Source of the DNA: Pogostemon cablin
Taxonomy: Eukaryota > Streptophyta > Magnoliopsida > Lamiales > Lamiaceae
Direction: 5' to 3'
NCBI GenBank assembly: GCA_023678885.1
Contig: CM042996.1
Location: forward strand, 7,622,602-7,686,601
DNA length: 64,000 nucleotides
Part shown: positions 35,721 through 46,828 of the stretch, one piece after another
Layout of the letters: each line of letters opens with the position of its first letter
Numbering within the stretch: the stretch's first letter is position 1
Translations under genes and position numbers: made by a program
Notes under the pieces: generated by a model
Database searches by the model: none
Seen by the model: the letters and a program-made list of their open reading frames with translations, nothing else
What the model was told of the DNA's origin: nothing

Positions 35721-35962
35721 AAATGTGTGTGGTACCCCCAAACCAAACCAAATATGTCCCCTTAAACTACATTATGACTTGATCCTCTTCAAAGAGGTAC
35801 GTAGGCATCTTAGTACTCTGCTAAGATCAGTCATAATTCAGGCTATTCATATCAAGTTGGTGAGGCAAGCAATAAAATTCAATCATGTTAATCAAGAATG
35901 GATTATCGCAATTTGTTCACTTCAACACAAAGGCGTCCGTGAACAAAATGCGAGGAGGCATT
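35721..35962 (+). other. 3' untranslated tail and polypurine tract of the gag-only unit
   Basis: It aligns closely with 42190-42429 before LTR 4, including GATCCTCTTCAAAGAGGTAC and the purine-rich AAAATGCGAGGAGGCATT that ends at the LTR. The 80-aa frame here is a chance ORF. Confidence 0.7.
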
Positions 35963-36753
35963 TATAGGCACTTGAATTTTATTGTCTATTAAAGGAAAAT
36001 ATGTGGCAAATTAATGCAATAATTATCAATTAATTATTTATTTATTAAGGGATTTAAATAAATCTATTCCTAAAATAAATGAGTAAATAATTGACAGTTA
36101 GGCCAGATCCAGTCAAATAAATCTGACTTAAAGCCTAAGCAAGTTAAAGGCCCAAGCCCGCAGAATCAAGTCAAATCAGCCCTGGACTAATCAGACTGCG
36201 TGTTATTTATGGGCTGTCCTCACCCTTCACCTATATAAGGAGCCCTCCTCCATTCATTTCAAACACACATTCAAAGACCTGAAGACACAAACGCTCTGAA
36301 GAGATTGAAACACGAGCAACGCTCCTCAAGATCTTCAAGCTTCTTCAAGTCAAGAACGGCAAACAATTAGGGATTAAGGTGCGAGCCCCCAAATCAAGCG
36401 TTCTTCATACACTAAGTTCTTCAGTGTTCTTCGCACCAAGAACAGCATATGACCTGGGATTAAGGTGCTAAGCCCCCAGATCGAGTGTTCTTTGGTTCAA
36501 GAACGTTTAATCCAAACAAAAGCTCGACGCTTCTGGAATAACGTTACAAGGTCCCAAATTAGAGTTCGGACAAGCTTCAACTGAAGATCCGACTCAAAAC
36601 ACACAGTCAACGTGGTCAACGTGGTCAATACACAACAAGTCAAAGTCAAAGCCAAATTGGTTGGAGAGAAGAATCAGAGGATAGATAGAGATTGTTTCCT
36701 TAATTATCAAGTTTAATCCTTTGGATTATTATTGTAATTTTTTTGTTGTTACA
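35963..36753 (+). repeat. Tat composite LTR 2 (791 bp)
   Basis: Same type as LTRs 1 and 4, but the first bases are TATAGGCACTT (TG changed to TA). It ends TTGTTGTTACA and is followed by only AAATT before LTR 3 begins, so two LTRs stand head to tail. Confidence 0.85.
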
Positions 36754-36758
36754 AAATT

Positions 36759-37651
36759 TGTAAGCAAATAAAATTCATGGTCCAATCAAATGGCAACTCG
36801 TGGATTTTCATGATTAAAATATCAATTTTAATTTATTATATTTTATTTTGGGGATTTAATAAATTAATTCCTAAAATAGATTAATAAATAATTGATAATT
36901 AATTTAAACCCAATAAATTAAAAGGGAGTTTAAATTAAGTAAAGCTTGCCTCCCAAGTCAAATAAAGTCTGGAAGGTTCCAGAATCAGGTCAAAATTAAG
37001 CAACGACCAATCAAGATGTGTTATATATGTAAAGACCCAAGCCTGCAGAATCAGATCAAATTTGTCACTGACCAATCAAATTGCAAGTTATTTATGAGGC
37101 GTCATCACCCTTCACCTATATAAGGAGCCCTCCTCCATTCATTCCACACACATTCAAAGACCTGAAGGCACACACTCTGAAGAGATCAAGAACATGAGTA
37201 GTGCTCCCTTGAGATCTTCAAGTCAAGAACGGCAAGCGATTTGGGAGTAAGGTGTGGATCCCCCCAAATCAAGCTTTCTTCATAAACTAAGTTCTTCGGT
37301 ATTCTTCGCGCTAAAAACAGCATACGACTCGGGATTAAGGTGCTAAGCCCCCAGATCGAGTGTTCTTCAGATCAAGTACGTTTAATCCTAACAAAGGCTC
37401 GATGCCTCTGGATTAACATTATAAAATCTCAAATCCAAGTTCGGGCAAGCTTCAATTAAAGATCCGACTCAACATATACAGTCAACGCGGTCAACGCGGT
37501 CAACACAACCAGTCAAAGTCTAAATTGGTTCGAGAGAAGAATCAGAGGATGGATAGAGATTGTTTTCTAAATTATCAAGTTTAATCCTTTGGATTATTAT
37601 TGTAATTCTTTTATGTTTATTTTATTATAAATACAAAAATTTATTGTTATA
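36759..37651 (+). repeat. Tat composite LTR 3, diverged subtype (893 bp)
   Basis: It starts TGTAAGCAAATAAAATTC, unlike the other three, but converges with them from about 36990 (ACCCAAGCC..GCAGAATCAG onward). The end is ATTGTTATA, where the other LTRs end ACA. The first 230 bp share only phrases such as TTAATTCCTAAAATA. It is the 5' LTR of the second unit. Confidence 0.8.
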
Positions 37652-37713
37652 AATTTTGGCACGCCCAGTGGGACCATCTCTACCTCTTATCTCTTCTCTC
37701 TACAAAGTACAAA

Positions 37714-40700
37714 ATGACTCCTGTCAATATTACTGTTGGAAGGAATGCTGCTTCTAAGCTCTCAGAGTCATTGAATGAATATGTTGCTGTTGTTACGAGG
37801 AGCATGTCACAAAAAGCTCGATCGGAAGCCTCATCTGGATCCAACCCTTCGGTTGAGAAACAACTACCTATGAAAGAGGATAGTGATGAAGATTCTGCAT
37901 CTTCAAGCTCTTCATCTGACTCAGTTGCAGCTCCAGTAATGATGGCAAACGCCTCAACTATTGAGGATCAGTTAGCAAGTATGATGAAAGCTATCGAAGG
38001 GCTTACAAAACACATAGAAGCTCAAGATTCAAAAATCTCCCAATTGATGGAAAAAAGAGACGTCGCGGAGACTAGCTGTACAAATGGAAAAGGAGTCATG
38101 GACGATAGTGAAGTGGAAGAGATCACAAGGCGCCAGACTATTGAAAAGGATCAAACTCAAGGAACATTGCCACTTTCAGCTGATGGAATGCTCCAAGTTA
38201 ATCAATTCAAGGATATTATACTTGGAACAATAAAAGAAAGGTTTGAAGAGAATTCCAAGCCCACTGTCACTTATGTCAAGCCATTCACGAAAAGAGTGGA
38301 CAGCTTGAAGTTGCTAGCTGGCTACCAACCTCCCAACTTCCAACAATTTGATGGCAAGGGAAACCCAAGGCAACACATAGCACACTTCATTGAAATTAGA
38401 AGAGCAAGTACAAATTATATCACCGAAGGAGAAGCTTCATCCACGGATGATATATTTGATGAAGGCGACAGTAAAATCAAGAGAGTCTCTATTTTCGAAA
38501 GGCTTGGAAGTGTCTTCGAAAGACTTGGACCCTGTGAAGGAACCAAGTATGGGAGGCAAAATAATGTCAATTCTCCTACCTTCAAGAAGCTTCGAAGTCG
38601 AATTCCTTCTCGCATGAAGCGGCGAAATATCTTGGCTGTCTCATGTGGAAGAGTGTTGAAAGCTAAGATACAAATAATCATCTTTACTAAAGAGGATAGT
38701 GATGATGATAGAGAAAGTGTAGCTTCTACCAACCATATCACTGCTCTTGATGATTCTCACGTGGAGGAGGTAGATGCTGAGGATGCCCCTCCACAATTTG
38801 AAGAAGGAGTGAAAGCCACTATTGATAAGTTGAAAGAAATCAACTTAGGCGATGAAAATTATCCACGTCCTACCTACATAAGTGCTCTGCTAAATGTTGA
38901 GGTAGAAGAAAAGTATATTAGCATTTTGCGAGAATTCAGAGACGTCTTTGCATGGTAACATAAGGAAATGCCAGGTTTAGATTCGAAAATCGCAATGCAC
39001 CACTTATCCATTAAAAAGGAAACTTGACCAGTAAAGCAAATACAGCATCGATTTCAACCAGAATTGATTCCTTTGATTGAGGACGAGGTTAATAAGCTTC
39101 TTGAAACAGGCAAGATCCCAGAAGTCAAATATCCTACATGGATTTCTAACATTGTGCCGGAGAGAAAGAAGAATGGGAAGCTCAGAGTATGTGTTGATTT
39201 CCAAGATTTGAACATGGCATGTCCAAAAGATGACTTTCCACTGCCAATTGCTGAACTCATGACTGATGCAACATCGGGGCATGAGGTCCTTTCATTTATG
39301 GATGGGTCATCTGGCTACAATCAAATTGGTCTGGCTCCTGAGGATCAAGAGAAGACAGCCTTTCGTACTCTGCAAGGAATATATTGCTACAATGTCATGC
39401 CATTTGGCTTGAAGAATGCTGGTGCCACTTATTAGCGAGCCATGCAAAAGATATTTGATGACATGCTTCATAAAATCGTTGAGTGTTATGTTGATGATAT
39501 TGTGGTGAAATCAAAGGAAAAGAAAGATCATCTCCATGATCTAAGGCAAGTGTTTGAATAATTAAGAGAGCACCAACTTAAAATGAATCCACTCAAGTGT
39601 GCATTTAGAGTTTCATCTGGAAAATTCCTTAGATTTATTGTCCGCCGTCGAGGAATCAAGATTGAGAAAGCAAAGATTGACGCAATCATGAAGATGCATG
39701 TGCCTCGAAACATTCATGAACTCAAAAATACCTGATGAAGACACCAGTGTTGGGTGCTCCAATACCGGGACGTCCCTTAATTCTTTATCTAGCTGTTCAA
39801 GAGCATTCTGTTGGAGCTTTGCTTGCACAAGAAAATGATGATGGCAAAGAAAGAGCTCTATACTACCTAAGTAGAACCATGACTCCGAACGATTTGAAGT
39901 ATTCACCCATTGAGAAGATATGCTTATCTCTTATCTTCGTGATTCAAAAGTTGAAGCATTACTTTCAAGCTCTTATAGTCCGTTTGGTTTCGAAAGCCAA
40001 CCCACTAAAGTTTGACAAGTCAAAGCCAGTACTTTCTGATTGGCTTGCAAGATGGTATCTCCAACTTCAACAGTTTGAGATCATGTACGTTCCCCAAAAG
40101 ACCGTAAAAGGACAAGTATTGGCAGATTTTCTAGCTGATCACCCAATGTCTGTTGAATGGGAACTATCTGATGAATTCCCAGATGAAGATGCTTTCGCTG
40201 TGGAAATAGCTTCTCCTTGGAAGATGTATTTCGATGGAGCATCTCATAGAGAAGGAGCCGATGCGGGAATCGTGTTTGTAACATCCAGTGATGAAGTTTT
40301 ACCCTTCTCATTTTCCTTAATGGAAAATTGCTCCAATAATGTGGCTGAATATCAAGCACTCATACTTGGTTTAGAGATGGCTATCGATATAAAGCAACTA
40401 CACCTTAGGGTGTATGGTGATTCGCTATTGGTGATAAATCAACTACTTGGAGTGTACTAAGTAAAAAAGCCTGAGTTACTCCCTTACCATACGTATGATC
40501 AGAAGCTTATGGGTTATCTTGGTGATGTTGACATTAAGCATCTGTCTAGAAGAGAGAATAAGCAAGCTGACGCCCTCGCTAAGTTAGCATCAACTATAGC
40601 TATGCCAGAAACGCAAATTCAAATACCAGTGTGTAGAAGTTGGGTTGTACCACCAATCTTTGAAGATGATTATGAAGAAGTCGAAAATCATGTGGTGGAG

Positions 40701-41967
40701 TTTTTCAAAATTGAAGAAGAAGATTGTTGTCAATCACTTATGGATTATTTGAAATATGATAAGTTGTCTAACGATCCACGACAAAGGGTTGATATTTGGC
40801 GTCGGGCACCTTGGTTCATCTATTTCAAGGGTATACTTTATAGAAGATCATTTGATGGAATCTTCTTGAGATGCTTGGGTAAGGAAGAAGCTATTCAAGC
40901 GATGGAGGAGGCTCACTCTGGAATTTACGGTGCTCATCAATCTGGGCCAAAGTTACATTTCAGGATAAAAAGAATAGGCTACTATTGGCTAACAATGGTG
41001 AAAGATTGCATGGATTATGCACAAAGATGTCAAGCTTGCCAATTCCATGGAAATTTGATTCATCAGCCTCCGGAGCCTTTGCATCTGACAGTCGCTTCAT
41101 GGCCTTTTGATGCTTGGGATTTAGATGTGGTGGGGCCGCTTACAAAATCTTCTGGTGATCATCTCTACATCTTGGCTGCAACAGATTACTTTTCAAAGTG
41201 GGCTGAAGTTGTGCCTCTGAGGGAAGTAAAGTAAGAAAATGTTGTTGATTTCATTCGAATCAACATCATTTATAGATATGGTGTTCCGTACTACATCATC
41301 ACTGATAATGGAAAGCAGTTCAGAAACAGTTGGATTGATAAGCTATGTGAGAAGTTTGATTTCAAACAAAAAAAATCTTCAATGTATAACGCAGCTGCTA
41401 ATGGTCTTGCCAAAGCTTTTAATAAAACCTTGTGCAGCATGTTAAAGAAAGTGGTGTCCAAGTCGAAAAGAGATTGGCATGAAAGAATAAATAAAGCTTT
41501 ATGGGCGTACCGCACCACTTATAGAACACCTACTCAAGCCACTCCGTATTCTTTGGTGTATGGTGTTGAGGCTGTTGTGCCTCTTGAAAAACAAATCCCT
41601 TCTTTGAGGATGGCCATACAAGAAGGCCACCGAAGAAGAAAATGCAAAGTTGCGCCTTCAAGAGTTGGAAGCATTAGATGAGAAGAGGTTGGATGCACAA
41701 TAAAGACTTGAGTGTTATCAATCTCGCCTTTCTAGAACGTTCAACAAGAAAGTGAAGATATGTTCTTTTCAAGTTGGCGATTTGGTGCTTGCGGTGAGAA
41801 GGCCTATAGTAATCACTTATCGTGTTGGAAATAAATTTTTAACCAAATGGGATGGCCCTCATATTGTGAAGGAAGCCTATACAAATGGCGCCTACAAATT
41901 GATCTCAGAAGATGGTGTGAACATTGGCCCTATAAATAGGAAGTTCTTGAAACGCTACTACGCGTAA
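37714..41967 (+). pseudogene. Tat pol: gag start, RT, RNase H, second RNase H, integrase
   Basis: The ATG at 37714 opens a 414-aa frame with a Tat gag N-terminus up to AHFIE (about 38395). The gag core and protease are deleted and the frame resumes upstream of RT. RT (about 38960-39700) has VDFQDLN and YVDD (39487-39498), with stops at 38956, 39025, 39433 and 39558. A deletion near 39733 changes frame. The first RNase H runs 39735-40140. A second, archaeal-type RNase H (WKMYFDGASHREGADAG, NNVAEYQALILGLEMA) runs to 40457. The integrase has its zinc region (HSGIYGAHQSG...CQAC), the D of WDLDVVGPL and the D of TDNGKQF, but the third catalytic position is AAA (Lys, 41412-41414). A stop sits at 41233 and a frameshift near 41640. 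It ends RKFLKRYYA at 41967. Dead. Confidence 0.85.
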
Positions 41968-42429
41968 AACAAATACATGCAGAACGTTCCTTGGCGCACG
42001 AGCCTAAACTGCATGTTACTCTTGGTCCGCATGAGTATAAACTGTGTATGATACCCACCAAAGGTAATTATACGTGGTTAAACTATTAATTCACTCCACT
42101 CAGGTATTTTAAGTGGTTAAAGCATTAAATACCCTACTTTATCTAAAGTAGTTAAAGAATAGTCACTCCTGGCCCGCACGAGTATAAACTGTGTATAGAA
42201 CCCCCCCCATTCAAACCAAATATGTCCCCTTAAACTATGTTATGATTTGATCCTCTTCAAAGAGGTACGTAGGCAGCTTAGTACTTTGCCAAGTTCAGTC
42301 ATAATTCAGGTTATTCATATCAAGTTGGTGAGGCAAGCAATAAAATTCAATCATGTGATCAAGAATGGATTATCGCAATTTGTTCACTTCAAAACAAAGG
42401 CGTCCATGAACAAAATGCGAGGGGGCATT
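41968..42429 (+). other. 3' untranslated region and polypurine tract before LTR 4
   Basis: Begins with a few units of the CACGAG..TAAACTG minisatellite and ends with the purine-rich AAAATGCGAGGGGGCATT, the polypurine tract. No coding frame. Confidence 0.75.
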
Positions 42430-43247
42430 TGTAGGCACTTGAATTTTATTGTCTATTAAAGGAAAATATGTGGTAAATTAATGCAATAATTATCAATTAA
42501 TTATTTATTTATTAAGGGATTTAAATAAATCTATTCCTAAAATAAATGAGTAAATAATTGATAATTAGGCCAGATTCAGTCAAATAAGTCTGACTTAAAG
42601 CCTAAGCAAGTTAAAGGCCTAAGCCCGCAGAATCGGGTCAAATCAGCCCTGGACCAATTAGGATGCGAGCTATTTATGGGGCGTCCTCACCCTTCACCTA
42701 TATAAGGAGCCCTCCTCCATTCATTCCAGACACACATTCAAAGGCCTGAAGACACAAACGCTCTGAAGAGATTGAAACACGAGCAACGCTCCTCAAGATC
42801 TTCAAGTATCTTCAAGTCAAGAATGGCAAACGATTCGGGATTAATGTGCGGAGCCTCCCAAATTGAGCGTTCTTCATTCACTAAGTTCTTCGGTGTTCTT
42901 CGCCAAGAACAACATATGACCCGGGATTAAGGTGCTAAGCCCCAGATCGAGTGTTCTTTGGATCAAGATCGTTTAATCCAAACAAAAGCTCGACGCTTTT
43001 GGATTAACGTTACAAGGTCCCAAATCCGAGTTCGGACAAGCTTCAACTGAAGATCCGACTCAAAACACACAGTCAACGCGGTTAACATGGTCAACACACA
43101 ACAAGTCAAAGTCAAAGCCAAATTGGTTCGAGAGAAGAATCAGAGGATAAATAGAGATTGTTTCCTTAATTATCAAGTTTAATCCTTTGGATTATTATTG
43201 TAATTCTTTTTGTTTATTTTATTATAAATACAAAATTTGTTGTTACA
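42430..43247 (+). repeat. Tat composite LTR 4 (818 bp)
   Basis: TGTAGGCACTTG to TTGTTACA. Same subtype as LTRs 1 and 2, followed directly by the second CCCGC target-site copy (43248-43252). Confidence 0.85.
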
Positions 43248-45891
43248 CCCGCGATTCAAGAAGTGATTAGGAAGCAAATTTTAATATGGTTAGATGCAAG
43301 AATTATTTATCCCATTAGTGATAGTCCTCACGTGAGTCCATTGCATGTTGTAGATAAAAGGGGGGCACGACATTGTAAAAGCAGATGATGGGGAAACATT
43401 GGCCACTAGGATTCCTATGGGATGGCATGTGTGTACGGATTACAGGAAACTGAATGAAAATACATGCAAAGATCATTTCCCTCTTCCTTTCATGGATCAA
43501 ATGTTGGATTGTCTAGCAGGGTATGAGTTTTATTGCTTCTTGGATGGGTATTCGGTCTATAATCAAATTATGATTGCACCCTAGGATCAGGAAAATACTA
43601 CTTTTACTTGCCCTTATAGAACCTTTGCTTTTAGGAAAATGCCTTTTGGATTGTGTAATACGTCTGCTACTTTCCAAAGGTGCGTGATGACCATATTTGA
43701 TGGGTTGATAGAAAAGATCATGGAGGTGTTTATGGATGATTTTTTGTGTTTGGTTCCTCCTTTGATATTTGTTTGTCTAACCTATCTACTATTTTGAAGA
43801 GATGTCAAGAAACTAATCTTGTCTTGAATTGGGAGAAGTGTCACTTCATGGTGAAAGATGGGATTGTTCTTAGGCATCATATTTTGGAAAATGGGTTGCA
43901 GGTTGATAGAGCCAAGGTGGTGGCAATTGAGAAGCTTCCCCCACCGACTAATGAGAAGGGAGTGTGGTCCTTTCTTGGACATGCAGGATTCTATAGAAGA
44001 TTTATTAAAGACTTCTCAAAATACTCCAAGCCATTATCTCACTTACTTGAAAAAGATGTTCCTTTTGTTTTTTATGATGAATGTCTAACAGCTTTCAGGG
44101 TTTTGAAAGAAACGCTAATTACTGCACCTATCTTGATCACACCGAATTGGACTTAACCATTTGTACTTATGTGTGATGCAAGTGAAATAGCACTTGGAAT
44201 GGTGCTCGGGCAGTTGAGAGAGAAGAAGTACTGCGCCATATACTATGCGAGTAAAACTTTTGATGTAGCACAAGAGAACTACACTACTATGGAAAAGGAG
44301 TTTTTAGCTATTGTGTATGCATTAAATAAGTTTCGACAGTATTTGGTTGGCATGAAATCTATAGTGTACACGGATCATTCTGCGATCCGGTACTTTATGG
44401 AGAAGAAGGAAGCGAATCCAAGGATTATTAGATGGATCATTCTTCTGCAGGAGTTTCATATGGAGATCCAAGATAAGAAAGGAACAGAGAATGTTTTGGC
44501 GGATCACCTATCAAGGTTAGAGACAAGGAAGCATTGTGATGAACAGTTTGAATATATAGAAGAGATGTTCCCAGATGAGAAGATTATGGCAGTGTTTGCT
44601 GAAGGAGTGGAAAAGACGTGTGCAGTAGCTGCTCAAGGAATGGATCCATGGTATGTGGATTATGTCAACTATATTGTAGTGGGTGAAATTTCTAAAGGTC
44701 TCAATAGGTATAAACTTGCTAAATTTAAGAGAGATGTTGAGACTTTTATATGGTATGATCCGTTCGTCTACAAAATTTGTACGGAATCTATCATCCGTAG
44801 GTGTGTGCCCGAGATGAAGATGGAGAGTGTTCTTGATTTTCAGAGCCCAAAAGACTGCATCTAAGGTACTTCAATCCGCTTTATATTGGCCTACCTTGTT
44901 TAAAGATTGTGAATCCTATGTAGCGACATGCGATAGATGTCAAAGGATGGGAAACATAAGCAAAAGGGATGAAATGCCACTTCAGCCGAGCATTGTTGTA
45001 GAGATATTTTATGTATGAGGAATTAATTTTATGGGGCATTTTCCCCCATCTAATGGATTCCTCTACATCCTTCTTGCTGTTGATTATGTTTCTAAGTGGG
45101 TGGAAGCGATTCCTACTCGCATGAATGATGCAAAGACGGTCTTGTTATTCTTGAAGAAACATATATTTGCCCGTTATGGAGTTCCTAAAGCACTTGTAAG
45201 TGATGGAGGTTCACACTTCGTCAATAAGCTTATTGAAAGAATCCTCAAGGAGTATGGTGTTAAGCATAGGGTTACTACACCTTATCACCCTCAAGCGAAT
45301 GGGCAACGGAAGTCTCTAACAGGCAAGTGAAATAAATTCTAGAGAAGGTGGTCGGAACCAATAGGAAAGATTGGGCTATGAAGCTCGATGACGTTTTATG
45401 GGGTTTCCGTACTTCATACAAGACTGTGCTAGGAATGTCACCTTATCAAATAGTCTATGGAAAGCCGTGCCACTTACCTGTAGAGATTCAGCATAAGTCT
45501 TTTTGGGCCATAAGAATCTTGAACTTATCCATTAAAGAGGTTAAGGATTTAAGGTTGACTCACATAAATCAATTGGATGAGTTTAGAAGTTAAGCTTTCA
45601 AGAACTCCGTGATTTACAAGGAGAGAATAAATAAATGGCATGACTCGAAGATCGCTTTTAAAGAGTTCAAGAAAGGAGATGAGGTATTACTCTTTAACTC
45701 TCGATTGAAGCTTTTTGTAGAAAAATTGAAATCAAAATGGACGGACCATTCATTATCCATAGAGCCTACATAGGGGGAGTTTTGAGATCATGGACAAAGA
45801 TGGAGATATCATAGCAGTGAATGGGCATCGATTGAATCACTTTAAGTCGCCGAATGATGCTTGCGTTGTCTTTGATGATACCTTGCATTGA
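43248..45891 (+). pseudogene. Athila B pol, second half: RT, RNase H, integrase
   Basis: Continues the RT from the insertion point (PAIQEVIRKQILIWL). RT motifs include CTDYRKLNENTCKDHFPLPF, MPFGLCNTSATFQRC and the catalytic FMDD (43729-43740). RNase H follows (CDASEIALGMVLGQL, about 44170; YTDHSAIRYFMEKKEA; ENVLADHLSRLE). The integrase zinc region has lost its two histidines by deletion near 44845 but keeps TCDRCQ. In the core a TGA (45016-45018) precedes NFMG, where Athila normally has an Asp (AAT at 45025-45027). The second Asp (SDGGSHF) is kept. A one-base deletion near 45306 shifts frame right at the third catalytic residue. Stop at 45889. Confidence 0.85.
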
Positions 45892-46357
45892 CGTGGTATC
45901 GTCGTGACTCTCCGACGTTAAATATGAGTGTCTGTTGGGGGCTTACCCTCCCGTTTTATTGCTTAATTTATTTTGTGTGCGTAAGAAATTTTTATATTTA
46001 AGGTGCTAACTAATCGACAATTACATCTCTTTGCAAACTTATTTTGACTTTAGTTTCTACTAAGTTTGGGGGTGTGATGTTCTTACCTCATTGTAGTACC
46101 AAAAGTATAATCTTTTCTTTGTAACGTTTGTTAGGGGAGTTGATTTTTTGCGGTATGTGTCGATTAATTTCAATTTGCCTAGTGTTCAGTGGTGTATTAT
46201 TATTATTTTTTGTAGTGTGAGTGGAGTTTAATACACTGTGTATTATTTTAGAGTCTAAGTCATGGTTCTCTAGTTATTGTTTTGGCTTGATATAATGTTT
46301 AATGTTGTTTTGAGTCGGAGTTTTGCAGGGGATGAAGAAAATCATGAAAAGTCGAGT

Positions 46358-46640
46358 GTAGTAAGCCCGCTCGACCAAAAGTTAGGCTGCTCGACCAATT
46401 ACTGAGGTCTAGCGGACCACTGTAAGGCGGATCTTGGATTTTTCAGAATACAGAGATCCCGTTCGACCAATTGGGGACCGCTCGATCAAAACATCTTAAT
46501 TAAGCGAGAGGTCGAGAGGAACACAAAGGCAGTTTCAGCTTACAGGGTTACCGTTCGACCATTCAAATAGCCGCTCGACCAAGCCGTTCGACCCCGAGCG
46601 AAGTAGAAAAATCACAAATAAAAGGTCTGTTTCCGCGTCG
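46358..46640. repeat. palindromic CTCGACCA/TGGTCGAG array, pol-env spacer of B
   Basis: Forward motifs near 46371, 46390, 46463 (CGTTCGACCA), 46482, 46553 and 46573; reverse ones (GAGGTC-type) near 46404 and 46508. Homologous in position and layout to 1886-2160 in A and 55590-55860 in C. Confidence 0.8.
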
Positions 46641-46828
46641 CTAGAACATTTTTCACCACCCTCTCTCGAGCACTCACCCTGAACTGTAAGATTTTCACTC
46701 CAAATACTTAGTATACTCTTTTTTACCCATACCACACACATCCCACATCAATTTTGGAATATTCAAGTCGAATTTAAGGCTTTTCTTCTCAAATTTGAAT
46801 TCTCTTTCTTCATCACTTCTACACACAC

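Larger units (their letters stand above)
32853..43247 (+). mobile_element. composite Tat-lineage Ty3/gypsy element (10.4 kb)
   Basis: It begins TGTAGACACTTG and ends TTGTTACA, flanked by CCCGC on both sides (32848-32852 and 43248-43252) in the middle of Athila B's RT. Inside are four LTRs: 32853-33674, 35963-36753, 36759-37651 and 42430-43247. Between LTRs 1 and 2 is gag only. Between LTRs 3 and 4 is a gag start joined to RT, two RNase H domains and integrase. The single outer target duplication means the four-LTR structure was inserted, or rearranged, as one unit. The second RNase H domain places it in the Tat lineage. Confidence 0.85.
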
